Shown: in pieces, positions 45,550 through 54,406 of the stretch
Position numbering within the stretch: position 1 is the stretch's first letter
How the letters are laid out: each line of letters starts with the position of its first letter
Assembly (NCBI RefSeq): GCF_030348765.1
Contig: NZ_JAUCEU010000007.1
Span: 2,474,501-2,538,500, forward strand
DNA length: 64,000 nucleotides
Direction of reading: 5' to 3'
Source of the DNA: Neobacillus sp. CF12
Lineage (GTDB): Bacteria > Bacillota > Bacilli > Bacillales > Cytobacillaceae
Program-made: the position numbers and the translations under genes
Notes under the pieces: model-generated
What the model saw: only the letters and a program-made list of their open reading frames with translations
Told to the model about the DNA's origin: nothing
Databases searched by the model: none

Positions 45550-45590
45550 AGAGGACAGGATTCCATGCGGATCCTGTCTCTTTCTTTTTT
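45550..45590 (+). terminator. Plus-strand terminator upstream of hit
   Basis: AGAGGACAGGATTCC pairs, with two bulges, with GGATCCTGTCTCT and is followed by TTCTTTTTT. No plus-strand gene precedes it. Confidence 0.8.
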
Positions 45591-45651
45591 AATTGCTAAT
45601 ACATATGGTAAAATACGGATATAAAAAATTATTAAAGGGGTTGTGTAGTAA

Positions 45652-46071
45652 ATGAGTAATTGTATCTTTTGTAAAATTGTTAATGGTGATATCCCCTCAG
45701 CAAAAGTATTTGAAAATGAACATGTTTTAGCCTTTCTAGATATCAGTCAGGTAACCAAAGGACATACACTGGTCATCCCTAAAGTACATAAAGAAAATTT
45801 GTTTGAGTTGACTCCTGATATCGCTAAGAACCTTTTCGAATCTGTTCCTGCTATTGCAAATGCTTTAAAAAAAGAGTTTGAACCGATCGGATTAAACACA
45901 GTTAATAATAATGGTGAAGCAGCAGGACAAACCGTCTTTCATTTCCATATGCATTTAATTCCCCGCTATGGAAATGGGGATGGATTTGGTGCCGTTTGGA
46001 AAACAAATACAAGTGATTATACGCAGGCAACCTTAAAAGATATGGCAGCAAATATTAGTAAGCACCTATAA
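45652..46071 (+). CDS. hit: HIT family hydrolase
   Basis: The 139-residue protein begins MSNCIFCKIVNGDIPSAKV, with a zinc-type CxxC, and carries the histidine triad HFHMHLIPR. HIT proteins hydrolyse nucleoside phosphoramidates or dinucleotides. AAAGGGG precedes the ATG. It is divergent from ecsA, exactly as in B. subtilis. Confidence 0.95.
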   Translation: MSNCIFCKIVNGDIPSAKVFENEHVLAFLDISQVTKGHTLVIPKVHKENLFELTPDIAKNLFESVPAIANALKKEFEPIGLNTVNNNGEAAGQTVFHFHMHLIPRYGNGDGFGAVWKTNTSDYTQATLKDMAANISKHL

Positions 46072-46101
46072 AGGGAATTAAATTATCTGAAAATTATTTC
46101 T

Positions 46102-46130
46102 TTATTATTCTTCTATTCCTATGCTATAAT
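46102..46130 (+). promoter_or_regulatory. Promoter of trpP
   Basis: TATAAT with an upstream TG (extended -10) and a weak TTATTA 17 bases before it. The transcript would start just upstream of the triplet array. Confidence 0.6.
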
Positions 46131-46149
46131 GATAACAAGTTTTTCGCTG

Positions 46150-46207
46150 TAGGCATGAGTGCACTACAGGAGGAACAATTAGCTGAGTTCAGCAGAGGAG
46201 AGATGAG
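46150..46207 (+). promoter_or_regulatory. TRAP-type RNA-binding triplet array before trpP
   Basis: NAG triplets occur at 46150 (TAG), 46157, 46170, then at an exact five-base period: TAG 46180, GAG 46185, CAG 46190, GAG 46195, GAG 46200, GAG 46205, ending three bases before the ATG. TRAP (MtrB) with bound tryptophan wraps such triplets; here it would cover the ribosome site and block translation, as known for trpP in B. subtilis. Confidence 0.85.
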
Positions 46208-46209
46208 AA

Positions 46210-46737
46210 ATGAATACAAAGAATCTAGTAGTCCTATCACTTTTAGCGGGAATTGGGGTTGTATTGCATACGGTAATGCCAGCCTTCCTTACCATTAAAC
46301 CAGATATGATGCTGGCAATGATGTTTTTGGGAATTATTCTTATTCCAGAAATTAAAAGTGTTATGCTACTGTCAATTGTAACCGGAGGATTATCCGCACT
46401 TACAACTGGTTTTCCTGGTGGCCAACTTCCAAATATCATTGATAAGCCCATAACTGCCTTAATCTTTTTTGGTTTATTTTTGGCATTAAAGCAATACCGA
46501 AATTCCATTTTTAGTGTTGCAGTCTTAACTGCTATTGGGACATTAGTTTCAGGCTCTATATTTTTGGGAGCTGCACATTTCATTGTAGGCTTACCAAGTT
46601 CTTTTGCAGTACTTTTTGCTGCAGGTGTATTACCTGCAATTGCACTGAATACAATTGTCATGGTTATTTTGTACCCAGTTGCTCTATCAGTTGCCAAAAG
46701 AACGAAGACGTCATCATCTATTGTCATTTCAAAATAA
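46210..46737 (+). CDS. trpP: Tryptophan transporter TrpP
   Basis: The 175-residue membrane protein MNTKNLVVLSLLAGIGVVLHTVMPAFL with KPDMMLAMMFLGIILIPEIK and GGLSALTTGFPGGQLPNIIDK matches TrpP (YhaG), an S-component-like tryptophan importer with five to six helices. The leader holds a triplet array overlapping the ribosome site. It lies between hit and hpr as in B. subtilis. Confidence 0.93.
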   Translation: MNTKNLVVLSLLAGIGVVLHTVMPAFLTIKPDMMLAMMFLGIILIPEIKSVMLLSIVTGGLSALTTGFPGGQLPNIIDKPITALIFFGLFLALKQYRNSIFSVAVLTAIGTLVSGSIFLGAAHFIVGLPSSFAVLFAAGVLPAIALNTIVMVILYPVALSVAKRTKTSSSIVISK

Positions 46738-46740
46738 TGC

Positions 46741-46775
46741 AGGAGAAAAGAACCTCAGATAGGTTCTTTTCTTTC
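46741..46775 (+). terminator. Terminator after trpP
   Basis: AGAAAAGAACCT and AGGTTCTTTTCT pair around a five-base loop, with a T-rich tail. Confidence 0.85.
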
Positions 46776-46798
46776 TATAATCCCACCCTTAGATATGA

Positions 46799-46987
46799 TT
46801 AAAAACTCGAAAGGATCATTGCAACAATCAAAAATATCCCTCCACCTCCTGCTAGTGCAAGAGCTCGTTTTTTTAATATTTGCTTGGGTGGATAAAATCC
46901 TGGTCTTTTTACTGCTAACGTATTCCATATCGCACCGATAAAGAGTAATACACTTAGTAAAAAAAGAACTGTACTCACGCTTTTCAT
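46799..46987 (-). CDS. Small two-helix membrane protein, unknown function
   Basis: The 62-residue protein MKSVSTVLFLLSVLLFIGAIWNTL has a first membrane helix, a basic loop with KRPGFYPPKQILKKR, and a second helix (ALALAGGGGIFLIVAMIL). The start follows AGGGGG on the minus strand. I do not recognise a family. It lies between trpP and hpr, facing away from hpr. Confidence 0.65.
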   Translation of the reverse strand: MKSVSTVLFLLSVLLFIGAIWNTLAVKRPGFYPPKQILKKRALALAGGGGIFLIVAMILSSF

Positions 46988-47252
46988 TTAGTACCCCCTA
47001 TTAAAGACCAAAAGGTTGATACTATCATTCATATGTTTTACGGTCCTTCCCTATGTAGAATATTCAAAAGGTTGGAATTATTAAGAGAAAAAACGTAAAA
47101 TAAAGAAGAAATATGATTTGAAAATTAAAAAAATATAAATTACAAGTAGAAAAAATCGTAATTTCTAAAAATTTTGTGAATTTACATCTTTATTAATTTT
47201 TATTTTATTGGCATAATGTTAATAGAGAAATAAAAAAGTAGGTGAATTGGGG

Positions 47253-47828
47253 ATGTCGGAGAAACAGTATTCAATGAAAGAAGCGATGCTATTTAGCCAA
47301 CGGATTGCACAGTTAAGTAAAGCTTTATGGAAATCAATTGAGAAGGATTGGCAGCAATGGATAAAGCCCTTTGATTTAAATATTAATGAACATCATATCC
47401 TTTGGATTGCATATCATCTAAATGGAGCTTCCATTTCGGATGTTGCAAAGTTTGGTGTTATGCATGTCTCTACAGCGTTCAATTTTTCTAAGAAATTAGA
47501 AGAAAGAGGATTGCTTACATTTTCGAAGAAAGAAAATGATAAACGGAATACGTATATCAAACTTACTCCTGAAGGAGAAAATATCTTTCTTCGTTTAATG
47601 GAATCCTATCAGCCCACCGGAAATGCTGCATTTGCAGGTGCCTTGCCATTAAGAGATTTATATGGAAAGTTTCCTGATATTATTGAAATGATGGCCATTG
47701 TCCGTAATATTTATGGTGATGATTTTATGGAGATCTTTGAACGTTCTTTTCATAATATTGAAACAGAATTCAACGAAGATGAAGGAAAACTTAAGAAATC
47801 AGAAAAAACAGAACAAGAACTTTCTTAA
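47253..47828 (+). CDS. hpr: Transition-state regulator Hpr (ScoC), MarR family
   Basis: The 191-residue protein shares with B. subtilis Hpr a near-identical core: [43 protein letters not shown], then [21 protein letters not shown] and NDKRNTY, the winged helix. Hpr represses exoprotease, sporulation and peptide-transport genes. The ATG at 47253 follows AGGTGA; an in-frame TTG two codons earlier is less likely. The downstream yhaI gene converges with no clear terminator between them. Confidence 0.95.
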   Translation: MSEKQYSMKEAMLFSQRIAQLSKALWKSIEKDWQQWIKPFDLNINEHHILWIAYHLNGASISDVAKFGVMHVSTAFNFSKKLEERGLLTFSKKENDKRNTYIKLTPEGENIFLRLMESYQPTGNAAFAGALPLRDLYGKFPDIIEMMAIVRNIYGDDFMEIFERSFHNIETEFNEDEGKLKKSEKTEQELS

Positions 47829-47831
47829 TCT

Positions 47832-48170
47832 TTAAAGGCATTTTTGAAACTCTTTAAAAAGAGATTCGTATAGTCCTTGACCCAAACAAGAGTGAACGAC
47901 TTCATTCACATCAAATTTTGAGGGTAAAGAATATAGAAACTCACTGAAAAGCGGATGAAAGTGAATAAACCCTTCCGCTTTTTGTTCTGCCATTTTCATG
48001 TTCATATCCTCACAAAGTTTGTAGAATCCCTGGACTTCCTGTTCTGATATCCCGTTTTCAATTACCATTCTATAGAATTCAAGATTAGGGGAAGATAACA
48101 TTTTTAAAAGTAATCTTTGATGGTATTCAAGAAGATTTACTTTCGTTTGCAGTTCAAGATATTGATCCAT
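47832..48170 (-). CDS. yhaI: YhaI-like protein (DUF1878)
   Basis: The 112-residue protein MDQYLELQTKVNLLEYHQRLLLKML with an N-terminal coiled coil and a helical C-terminal part (FHPLFSEFLYSLPSKFDVNEVVHSCL) matches YhaI in length and position beside hpr. GGAGGTAAAG precedes the ATG. Function unknown; B. subtilis has the same convergent neighbour. Confidence 0.87.
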   Translation of the reverse strand: MDQYLELQTKVNLLEYHQRLLLKMLSSPNLEFYRMVIENGISEQEVQGFYKLCEDMNMKMAEQKAEGFIHFHPLFSEFLYSLPSKFDVNEVVHSCLGQGLYESLFKEFQKCL

Positions 48171-48364
48171 TTCCTTTACCTCCGGATAAAGCTTTATTTT
48201 TCATATGCTCACATTATATACTTTTTAAATCCTAGATAAACCTTTTTCTTTGGTGTGGATATCCAAGTTATTTCCTACTTTTCTACCATTCCTTTTAACT
48301 ATCTTTTTTTGTAAATTTTTGATAATGTATTAACATAAATTGAACATCAGGGAGGGAATCGTTG

Positions 48365-48544
48365 ATGATCTCCATTTTTATTGTTTTGGCCATTTTCATT
48401 TTATATTATGTGAACAAAATGACCAATTCCCTTTGTATTCAAAAGGAAATTCCAGAAGAACGTCAGCACAAAGTATTTCGGACAATAAATGTGCTAGTGA
48501 CGATATTACTGATTTCATCCTATGTGGAAATTTTGTATACATAG
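48365..48544 (+). CDS. Small membrane protein, unknown function
   Basis: The 59-residue protein MISIFIVLAIFILYYVNKM has two hydrophobic helices separated by a charged loop (QKEIPEERQHKVFR). AGGGAGGG lies eight bases before the ATG, and a terminator follows. I do not recognise the family. It sits between yhaI and two yjcZ-type genes near prsA. Confidence 0.65.
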   Translation: MISIFIVLAIFILYYVNKMTNSLCIQKEIPEERQHKVFRTINVLVTILLISSYVEILYT

Positions 48545-48587
48545 GTTTAATTATGTAGTAGCTTTTAAATGTTACAGAAAAATAGAA

Positions 48588-48618
48588 GCGATGAGAATTA
48601 TTTCTCATCGCTTTTAAA
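48588..48618. terminator. Bidirectional hairpin between the small membrane gene and yjcZ-type genes
   Basis: AAGCGATGAGAA pairs perfectly with TTCTCATCGCTT around a short loop, with T-rich flanks both ways. Confidence 0.8.
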
Positions 48619-48628
48619 CTTGTTTAAA

Positions 48629-48718
48629 TTATAACCAAGAAGCTCCAATAATTATTAACAGGATGAAAAGGACAACGATTAACGCAAATCCTCCACCATG
48701 GAATCCAGCACCAGACAC
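48629..48718 (-). CDS. YjcZ family sporulation peptide (second of a tandem pair)
   Basis: A 29-residue peptide: a Gly-rich start (SGAGFHGGGF) and one hydrophobic helix ending in SWL. It starts at a GTG six bases after GGGGAG. The pattern is that of the YjcZ/SscA-type small spore peptides. It is nearly the same length and helix as the next gene upstream, 89% or so alike by eye in the helix. Confidence 0.82.
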   Translation of the reverse strand: MSGAGFHGGGFALIVVLFILLIIIGASWL

Positions 48719-48777
48719 ACAATTCTCCCCTTTCTTAAATGGTAAAGCTGTTGTCTGCATCGGGTGTTACCCTTTTA

Positions 48778-48867
48778 TTAAAACCAAGATGCTCCAACAA
48801 TAATCAATAGAATGAATAGGACTACAATCAATGCAAATCCTGCTCCGTGCCCGTGTCCACCACTCAT
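48778..48867 (-). CDS. YjcZ family sporulation peptide (first of a tandem pair)
   Basis: A 29-residue peptide MSGGHGHGAGF followed by a single hydrophobic helix ending in SWF. AGGAGG precedes the ATG. With the peptide downstream it forms a duplicated pair separated by 59 bases. YjcZ-type peptides occur in spores of Bacillus; roles are only partly known. Confidence 0.85.
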   Translation of the reverse strand: MSGGHGHGAGFALIVVLFILLIIVGASWF

Positions 48868-49118
48868 CGTAATACCTCCTTTGTTATTTACTACGATATT
48901 CTATTCAAGCTGTATTCAATTCGACTAGGCGCTTACCTTATTTTCTAAGGAAAAGTCCACCTTTTTCTTAATGGGTAATCATCTATAGTGAACTTTGCGC
49001 TTTGTCGTAAAGGCAGTTGAATAGATATTCTTTTTTCTTACATGTTATCGTATGTACGAAACCTAAATTCGCAATAGGTAAATGCCCAGAATTATGAAAA
49101 CAAATACACAGAAAATTT

Positions 49119-49146
49119 TTGCAGTGGTTATCATTTATGTTATAGT
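49119..49146 (+). promoter_or_regulatory. Promoter of prsA
   Basis: TTGCAG and TATAGT are 16 bases apart about 55 bases before the prsA ATG. A short inverted repeat (TTGTGGA and TCCACAA, 49152-49171) would form a hairpin at the 5' end of the mRNA. Confidence 0.65.
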
Positions 49147-49198
49147 ATAGTTTGTGGACAAAAATCCACAAGAATTTACTGTTTAGGAGAGGTTCCTC

Positions 49199-50062
49199 AT
49201 GAAAAAATGGATGTTAGCCCTTACATTAGCTGGCGGGGTTATTGCCTTAAGTGCATGTAATCAAAGCGGCGGTTCGACTGTGGCAGAAAGCTCTGCTGGA
49301 GATATTACACAGGATGAACTTTATGAAGCAATGAAGGAAAAGGTAGGAGCACAAGCATTACAACAGCTTGTTTATGAAAAAGTCCTATCTGAGAAATACG
49401 AAGTAACGGACAAGGAATTAGATGCAAAGGTTGATGAATTAAAAGAGCAGCTTGGTGAAAACTTTGAAGCAGCACTGGCACAATACGGATATGCTGATGA
49501 AGAAGACTTTAAAGAAACGATGAAACTCGGTCTTTTGCAAGAAAAGGCTGCTATGAAGTCGATTAAAGTAACCGATAAAGAAGTAAAGGAATACTACGAT
49601 AACTATAAGCCTGAAATTAAGGCTCGTCATATTCTTGTTAAAGATGAAAAAACAGCGTTAGAAGTGAAACAAAAGCTTGATGCTGGAGAGAAATTTGAGG
49701 ATGTTAGCAATACTTATTCTACTGATGAAGCGGCGAAGGCAGCTGGCGGTGACCTTGGCTGGTTTGGTCCTGGAGCGATGGATCCTGTTTTTGAAGAGGC
49801 AGCATATGCACTTAAAAAAGATGAAATCAGTGCCCCAGTTCAGACATCATTCGGTTATCATGTTATTCAATTAACGGATAAAAAAGAGAAAAAGTCTTTT
49901 GAAGAAATGAAAGAACAAATGGAAAAAGAATTAAAATCTTCAAAATTGATCACTGAAAAGATCAACGAAATTATGCAGAAGGAAATTAAGGATGCAAAAG
50001 TAAAAATCAGCGATAAAGATTTAGAAAATGCACTTGATCCAGCACCTGCTGCAGCTCAATAA
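49199..50062 (+). CDS. prsA: Peptidyl-prolyl isomerase lipoprotein PrsA (foldase)
   Basis: The 287-residue protein has a lipoprotein signal with lipobox LSAC (Cys20). The parvulin domain spans about 135-225: KARHILVKDEKTA, GGDLGWFGPGAMDPVFEEAAYAL and TSFGYHVIQLTDK. Flanking helical chaperone regions are present. It helps secreted proteins fold outside the membrane and is essential in B. subtilis. AGGAGAGG lies before the ATG. Confidence 0.96.
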   Translation: MKKWMLALTLAGGVIALSACNQSGGSTVAESSAGDITQDELYEAMKEKVGAQALQQLVYEKVLSEKYEVTDKELDAKVDELKEQLGENFEAALAQYGYADEEDFKETMKLGLLQEKAAMKSIKVTDKEVKEYYDNYKPEIKARHILVKDEKTALEVKQKLDAGEKFEDVSNTYSTDEAAKAAGGDLGWFGPGAMDPVFEEAAYALKKDEISAPVQTSFGYHVIQLTDKKEKKSFEEMKEQMEKELKSSKLITEKINEIMQKEIKDAKVKISDKDLENALDPAPAAAQ

Positions 50063-50069
50063 GCTAAAC

Positions 50070-50104
50070 AAAGAAGGAACTCCCACGGAGTCCCTTCTTT
50101 TTTA
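50070..50104. terminator. Bidirectional terminator between prsA and yhaL
   Basis: AAGAAGGAACTCC pairs, with one mismatch, with GGAGTCCCTTCTT around a four-base loop, followed by TTTTT. The yhaL stop lies at its edge. Confidence 0.85.
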
Positions 50105-50290
50105 TTCTGCAGTTGCTCTGTCACCCTCACGTCTTTCTTTTTCTTGCTCAAGCCTCGTTAAATAAATTTCTCCCTCTTTTTCAATATTCTCCATTTCTAA
50201 CATACGTTCTTCTCTCCCTGTCTTAATTGCCATTAAGGCACTAATCACAATTCCAACCACGACTGCATATACCCAAATAGGAATAGTCAT
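50102..50290 (-). CDS. yhaL: Sporulation protein YhaL
   Basis: The 62-residue protein MTIPIWVYAVVVGIVISALMAIKTGREERMLEMENIEKEGE has one N-terminal membrane helix and a charged coiled tail, as YhaL does. AAAGGAG precedes the ATG. B. subtilis yhaL is sporulation-linked and lies between prsA and yhaM, as here. Confidence 0.86.
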   Translation of the reverse strand: MTIPIWVYAVVVGIVISALMAIKTGREERMLEMENIEKEGEIYLTRLEQEKERREGDRATAE

Positions 50291-50367
50291 ATATTTTTGC
50301 TCCTTTCATTAGTGGTTGTCCACTTTTTTATAAAACATATTCGATTTATAGATAAATATTCATCATC

Positions 50368-50400
50368 GCATAAAAAAAAATAACCCAGCTGGGTTATTTT
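50368..50400 (-). terminator. Terminator after yhaM
   Basis: AAATAACCCAGCTGGGTTATTT forms a self-complementary stem. On the minus strand a run of nine T follows. Confidence 0.8.
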
Positions 50401-51343
50401 ATTTATGAAAAATAGGCTTATAGAACGATCTGTTATCTAAAGCATATACCCGATCAGTGAATTCACCTGGTTTAACCCTTTCTAAGGCACGGTCAAGCAT
50501 ATTCATCTTTGCGTCCAGATTATCTATATAATGCAGAATTTCTGCTTCTTTGATTAATGGTGGTTTTGGACTTCCCCATTCTGCCTTTCCATGATGACTT
50601 AACACAAGATGTTGAAGAATTAAAACTTCCTCACCTGAGATTCCAAGCTCTTCAGCAGCTTTTCCAATCTCATTCACCATAATGGTAATGTGTCCGAGCA
50701 GATTTCCTTCAACAGTATACACAGTGGATATAGGTCCCGACAATTCTACCACTTTCCCCATGTCATGCAATATCACGCCTGCGTAAAGTAAGTCTTTATC
50801 TAGACTTGGATAGAGAGTGGCAATGGATTTAGCCAGGTCAAGCATGCTGACAACGTGATAGACTAGTCCTGATACAAACTCATGATGATTCTTCGTTGCT
50901 GCCGGGTATTCTAAAAAAGCGTGCTGGTGCTTTTTCAATAAATGACGAGTAATTCTTTGTATGTTTGGGTTTTTCATGTCAAAAATATATTGTGTCAGTT
51001 TACTATTCATGTCCTCTTGACTTAATGGTGCAGTCTCAAGAAAGTCTTCCAATTTAACAGAATCATTTGGTCCTGTTCTTCGAATCTGGCGAATTTTCAA
51101 CTGACTTTTGCCACGATAATTATGAATATCGCCAATAACTTTAACAATTTTTTGTGCAATGTAATTCTTTTCATCCTCTTCATTTGCATCCCAAAGTTTT
51201 GCTTCGATATCTCCGCTTTGATCCTGAAGGATAAGCGTTAAGAATGGCTTTCCATTACTGGCAATTCCCTTCGTGGCGCTTTTAATTAGTAAATAAAGAT
51301 CAACCTGTACTCCAAAATCATAATCTAGAATTCCTTTATTCAT
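50399..51343 (-). CDS. yhaM: 3'-5' exoribonuclease YhaM
   Basis: The 314-residue protein has an N-terminal OB-fold ([36 protein letters not shown]). The HD domain has [15 protein letters not shown], the metal pair in ILHDMGK, and [12 protein letters not shown]. This is the YhaM/Cbf1 arrangement, a 3'-5' exonuclease acting on RNA and single-stranded DNA. It follows yhaN and yhaO on the same strand. Confidence 0.95.
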   Translation of the reverse strand: MNKGILDYDFGVQVDLYLLIKSATKGIASNGKPFLTLILQDQSGDIEAKLWDANEEDEKNYIAQKIVKVIGDIHNYRGKSQLKIRQIRRTGPNDSVKLEDFLETAPLSQEDMNSKLTQYIFDMKNPNIQRITRHLLKKHQHAFLEYPAATKNHHEFVSGLVYHVVSMLDLAKSIATLYPSLDKDLLYAGVILHDMGKVVELSGPISTVYTVEGNLLGHITIMVNEIGKAAEELGISGEEVLILQHLVLSHHGKAEWGSPKPPLIKEAEILHYIDNLDAKMNMLDRALERVKPGEFTDRVYALDNRSFYKPIFHK

Positions 51344-51384
51344 CTTTTTCGCTCCCTCCGATAGTACAAGTATAACATCTCTCT

Positions 51385-54300
51385 TTATGAAATTACTTCA
51401 ACATTTCCCTTATGAAGCAAATGAATACTTTCTGTTTGGAAAAACGGAAGTAAATGTGTGTGACAGGTAAAGAATAAAATTTGGTTTTGTTTCAGTGTAG
51501 TTAATAACTCCATGACCTTTTGGGTTCGATTACCATCAAAGTTTACAAAGCTATCATCGATTATAATTGGAAATTGATACTTTTCGTAAAGTGTGACGGC
51601 AAGCGCCAATCGGATTGAAACATATACTTGCTCTGTGGTTGCTTGACTTAACTCATTTGCTTCAAATAAAGTGTGGTCGCTTCTTTCAATCAGAAAACCA
51701 GTACCAGCCTTTTGGAGGTGGATGCGGTGATAATGCTTGTCTGTAAGATAGGATAAATACTCCTCTGCTTTTGCAAGCATTCTCGGTAAATGCACGCTTT
51801 TATACTTTTCCACCGTTTGCGATAGAATGTTCTGCGCCAAACTATAACGGGCCCATTCTTTAGCCGCTTCTTCTAACTCAAACTTTTTCTGCTTAAAGTG
51901 GTGAAGAAGTTCAGAGTATGATCCGCCCTCTTCTAGAATCTGAATCTGGTAGTTAGCAGCCGCCAGGTTCTCTTGCAGTTCACTTAATCTCCCGGATAAA
52001 AGTTCCATCTCGTTGCGGTAATTGCTCAACAATTCGTCGGCGTTATGAATTTCCTGGAATCTTTCAAGGTCCGCTTCCTCTAGGAATGTGTATCGTAACT
52101 GTTTGTTTATATCGGTCTGTCGTTCAATCAGTCTAGCCTTCTTTTCAACCTTATTTCCAAGTTCATAGAATGGCTCTTCTGTTTCAACCTCGGCTTCATT
52201 AAGAAGCTTTGACCTTTCCAAAATCAAATGGGCCTGCTCCTGCTTCATCTGGTTTAAGTCTGCCTCCAGGTCATCAAGCTTCCCTTGCTTTTCTACATTT
52301 TTAATTACCTTCGCATGTTCTTCTTTAAGTTTATTTCGTAATAGATATGCGATTTTGGACAATTCATCCCCTTGATTTTCCAAGTATTCCTTTGAAAAAT
52401 AAGACAGTCTTTCTTTAATGGCTGCCTGATCAAGTTTAATATCTTTCAATCTAGCATGCAAATTTCTTTTTTCTCTTCCCACTAGTTTATATTGTTCGAT
52501 CAACTGAAATGCTTCAAGAAGAAAGGTATTTGCTATATATTCTGGAATGTTAAGTTCATCCGATAATTTCAGTAGGTGCTCTTGATTGTCTGCAGCTTCC
52601 TTTTCCCAATCTTCATATTTCCTGACCACTTTATCGTATTGCGTCTGCTGTTGTTCACGCTTAATTTTTAATAACTGCAGTTGCTCTCTTACCCTATTAT
52701 CTTGGTTCAATCTTTCCAGAATCCCTGGGATATTACTATGGTTAAAAGCTTTCAGTTTTTGAAGCAGCAGTTTTTCTGTTTCTAACAGTTCACTAAGAGC
52801 CACATTGACGGTATGATCGTTTTTTGGCCTCAAGTTTTTGCTGAGGAACACTCCAATTAACATACTGCCGATTATTCCAATCACCAATAGCCCCCACTGC
52901 TTTGTATACAATCCATATAGCGATAAAACCAGCAATAACACACCGATAGTAAGGAACTGAAATTGTTTTTGCTTGTTGATTTTAGCAAATGTCTTCTTGT
53001 CCTGTTCATTGGAATGGTGATAGTATTCTATTTTATCTTGAACAGCTTTTAATTCTAATTCAACGTTTTTCTTTTCATGGTCATCATTGACCACCGCTTC
53101 GAGTCTTTTTCTATCACTATCAGAAATGATTTGCGTTTGAGTGGAAGTGACCTTTGTCTCTAGTTCCTCAAGAGTATTTTTTTCTTCTAGGAATTTCTCC
53201 TTCAGTTCCTGTTCGATTTCTATAAGCCTTTGCTTTTTTCGAGATACTTGTTCAACTTGATTTTTCATATAAATATTTGTATTGATGGTAAAGACTTCTT
53301 CTTCATTCAGTGGAAGATGCAGTTTTTCCTTTAACGAATTAAGCTTTTCTTCTAAATCCACTAATTTTAGCTCACATTGCTGTTTTTCAAGCGTCAGTTG
53401 TTCATAGAGAGGAATCTGCTCTAAAGCAGCCAGAATCTGTGACTCGTCTTCAAGAAATTCTATTTGAGGCTGGATGGATGCTATTTCTAGTTTTAATTGT
53501 GTAATTCTTTCATTTAAACTAGAAATCTGAGCATTGTAAGGAAGGATTAACCCATTTAATTTTTCCAATCGCTCTATTCCTCTAGCCGGAAATGGAAAGT
53601 TCCCCAATAATTTTATTTCTGTGTTAATCCATTTATCCTCATTGACGAGGGAATGAATTTTCTGCCATTCGTTTAATTTCTCTACTTCTTGTTTTATTTC
53701 CTGAAGTGAATGATTTATTTCCCTTATTTGTTGATTAATAGCGTCCTTTTCTGCAGTTAATTCCTCATAGCCTTGATTCTTGGCTGCAGCTTTCTTCAGG
53801 TCACTGTTAAGCTCGTGAATAACCTTTAACTTTTCATTTATCTCAGGTTTCTTGCCGCTCGGTTTAAAACGGGCTTCCAATTCCTTCTGAAGTTCCGCCT
53901 CTGTCTTTGCCAGCGTTTCAGTTCCGAGTGTGCCAGTGGAGAATAAAAATTTGCCAAGTTCCTCCCCTTTCATTTGGTGGATATTTTGCAATCCATGGAT
54001 ATTGAAGGAAAAAATAGCTTGATATAATCCCTTATCCAAATTTCCAATAAGCTGCTTGAGCAGGAGTTCATCACCCGTCGTTCCATCTTCCAATGATACC
54101 GTAACGTCCCCAGCTGCCTTACCTCTAACCCTCTCAATCGTTACATGGCCAACTTCGTCAAAAAACATCCTTAGCTTACCGCCGTAATTGGACCCGTTTT
54201 TGGGCTCATAACGCAGTTCGGTAGATTGCTTTAAAGGGAACCCAAATAGAATTCCATGTATGAATGCCATTATCGTTGATTTTCCTGCCTCATTCTCACC

Positions 54301-54387
54301 ATAGAACACTTGAAAATCAGATAGGTCCTTAATGACTACATTATTTAGTTGACCATAGCCATATATATGTATCTCTTTGATTTTCAA
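51385..54387 (-). CDS. yhaN: Rad50/SbcC-like ATPase YhaN
   Basis: The 1000-residue protein has an N-terminal Walker A ([11 protein letters not shown]), long coiled-coil arms through the middle, and a C-terminal half with [17 protein letters not shown] and Walker [14 protein letters not shown]. Two adjacent hydrophobic helices in the centre (around 470-515, [13 protein letters not shown] and [16 protein letters not shown]) replace the usual zinc hook, so the apex may sit in the membrane. It is paired with yhaO, as Rad50 with Mre11. B. subtilis YhaN is poorly characterised. Confidence 0.9.
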   Translation of the reverse strand: MKIKEIHIYGYGQLNNVVIKDLSDFQVFYGENEAGKSTIMAFIHGILFGFPLKQSTELRYEPKNGSNYGGKLRMFFDEVGHVTIERVRGKAAGDVTVSLEDGTTGDELLLKQLIGNLDKGLYQAIFSFNIHGLQNIHQMKGEELGKFLFSTGTLGTETLAKTEAELQKELEARFKPSGKKPEINEKLKVIHELNSDLKKAAAKNQGYEELTAEKDAINQQIREINHSLQEIKQEVEKLNEWQKIHSLVNEDKWINTEIKLLGNFPFPARGIERLEKLNGLILPYNAQISSLNERITQLKLEIASIQPQIEFLEDESQILAALEQIPLYEQLTLEKQQCELKLVDLEEKLNSLKEKLHLPLNEEEVFTINTNIYMKNQVEQVSRKKQRLIEIEQELKEKFLEEKNTLEELETKVTSTQTQIISDSDRKRLEAVVNDDHEKKNVELELKAVQDKIEYYHHSNEQDKKTFAKINKQKQFQFLTIGVLLLVLSLYGLYTKQWGLLVIGIIGSMLIGVFLSKNLRPKNDHTVNVALSELLETEKLLLQKLKAFNHSNIPGILERLNQDNRVREQLQLLKIKREQQQTQYDKVVRKYEDWEKEAADNQEHLLKLSDELNIPEYIANTFLLEAFQLIEQYKLVGREKRNLHARLKDIKLDQAAIKERLSYFSKEYLENQGDELSKIAYLLRNKLKEEHAKVIKNVEKQGKLDDLEADLNQMKQEQAHLILERSKLLNEAEVETEEPFYELGNKVEKKARLIERQTDINKQLRYTFLEEADLERFQEIHNADELLSNYRNEMELLSGRLSELQENLAAANYQIQILEEGGSYSELLHHFKQKKFELEEAAKEWARYSLAQNILSQTVEKYKSVHLPRMLAKAEEYLSYLTDKHYHRIHLQKAGTGFLIERSDHTLFEANELSQATTEQVYVSIRLALAVTLYEKYQFPIIIDDSFVNFDGNRTQKVMELLTTLKQNQILFFTCHTHLLPFFQTESIHLLHKGNVEVIS

Positions 54388-54406
54388 TCAATCATCCCCT
54401 TTTTCA

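Noticed and set aside
46179..46727. 182-codon frame antisense to trpP
   Set aside because: It is a shadow of the trpP gene; trpP has promoter, triplet array, ribosome site and family match.
48983..49171. 62-codon minus-strand frame upstream of prsA
   Set aside because: Cys/His/Phe-rich translation without a ribosome site, overlapping the prsA promoter; judged non-coding.
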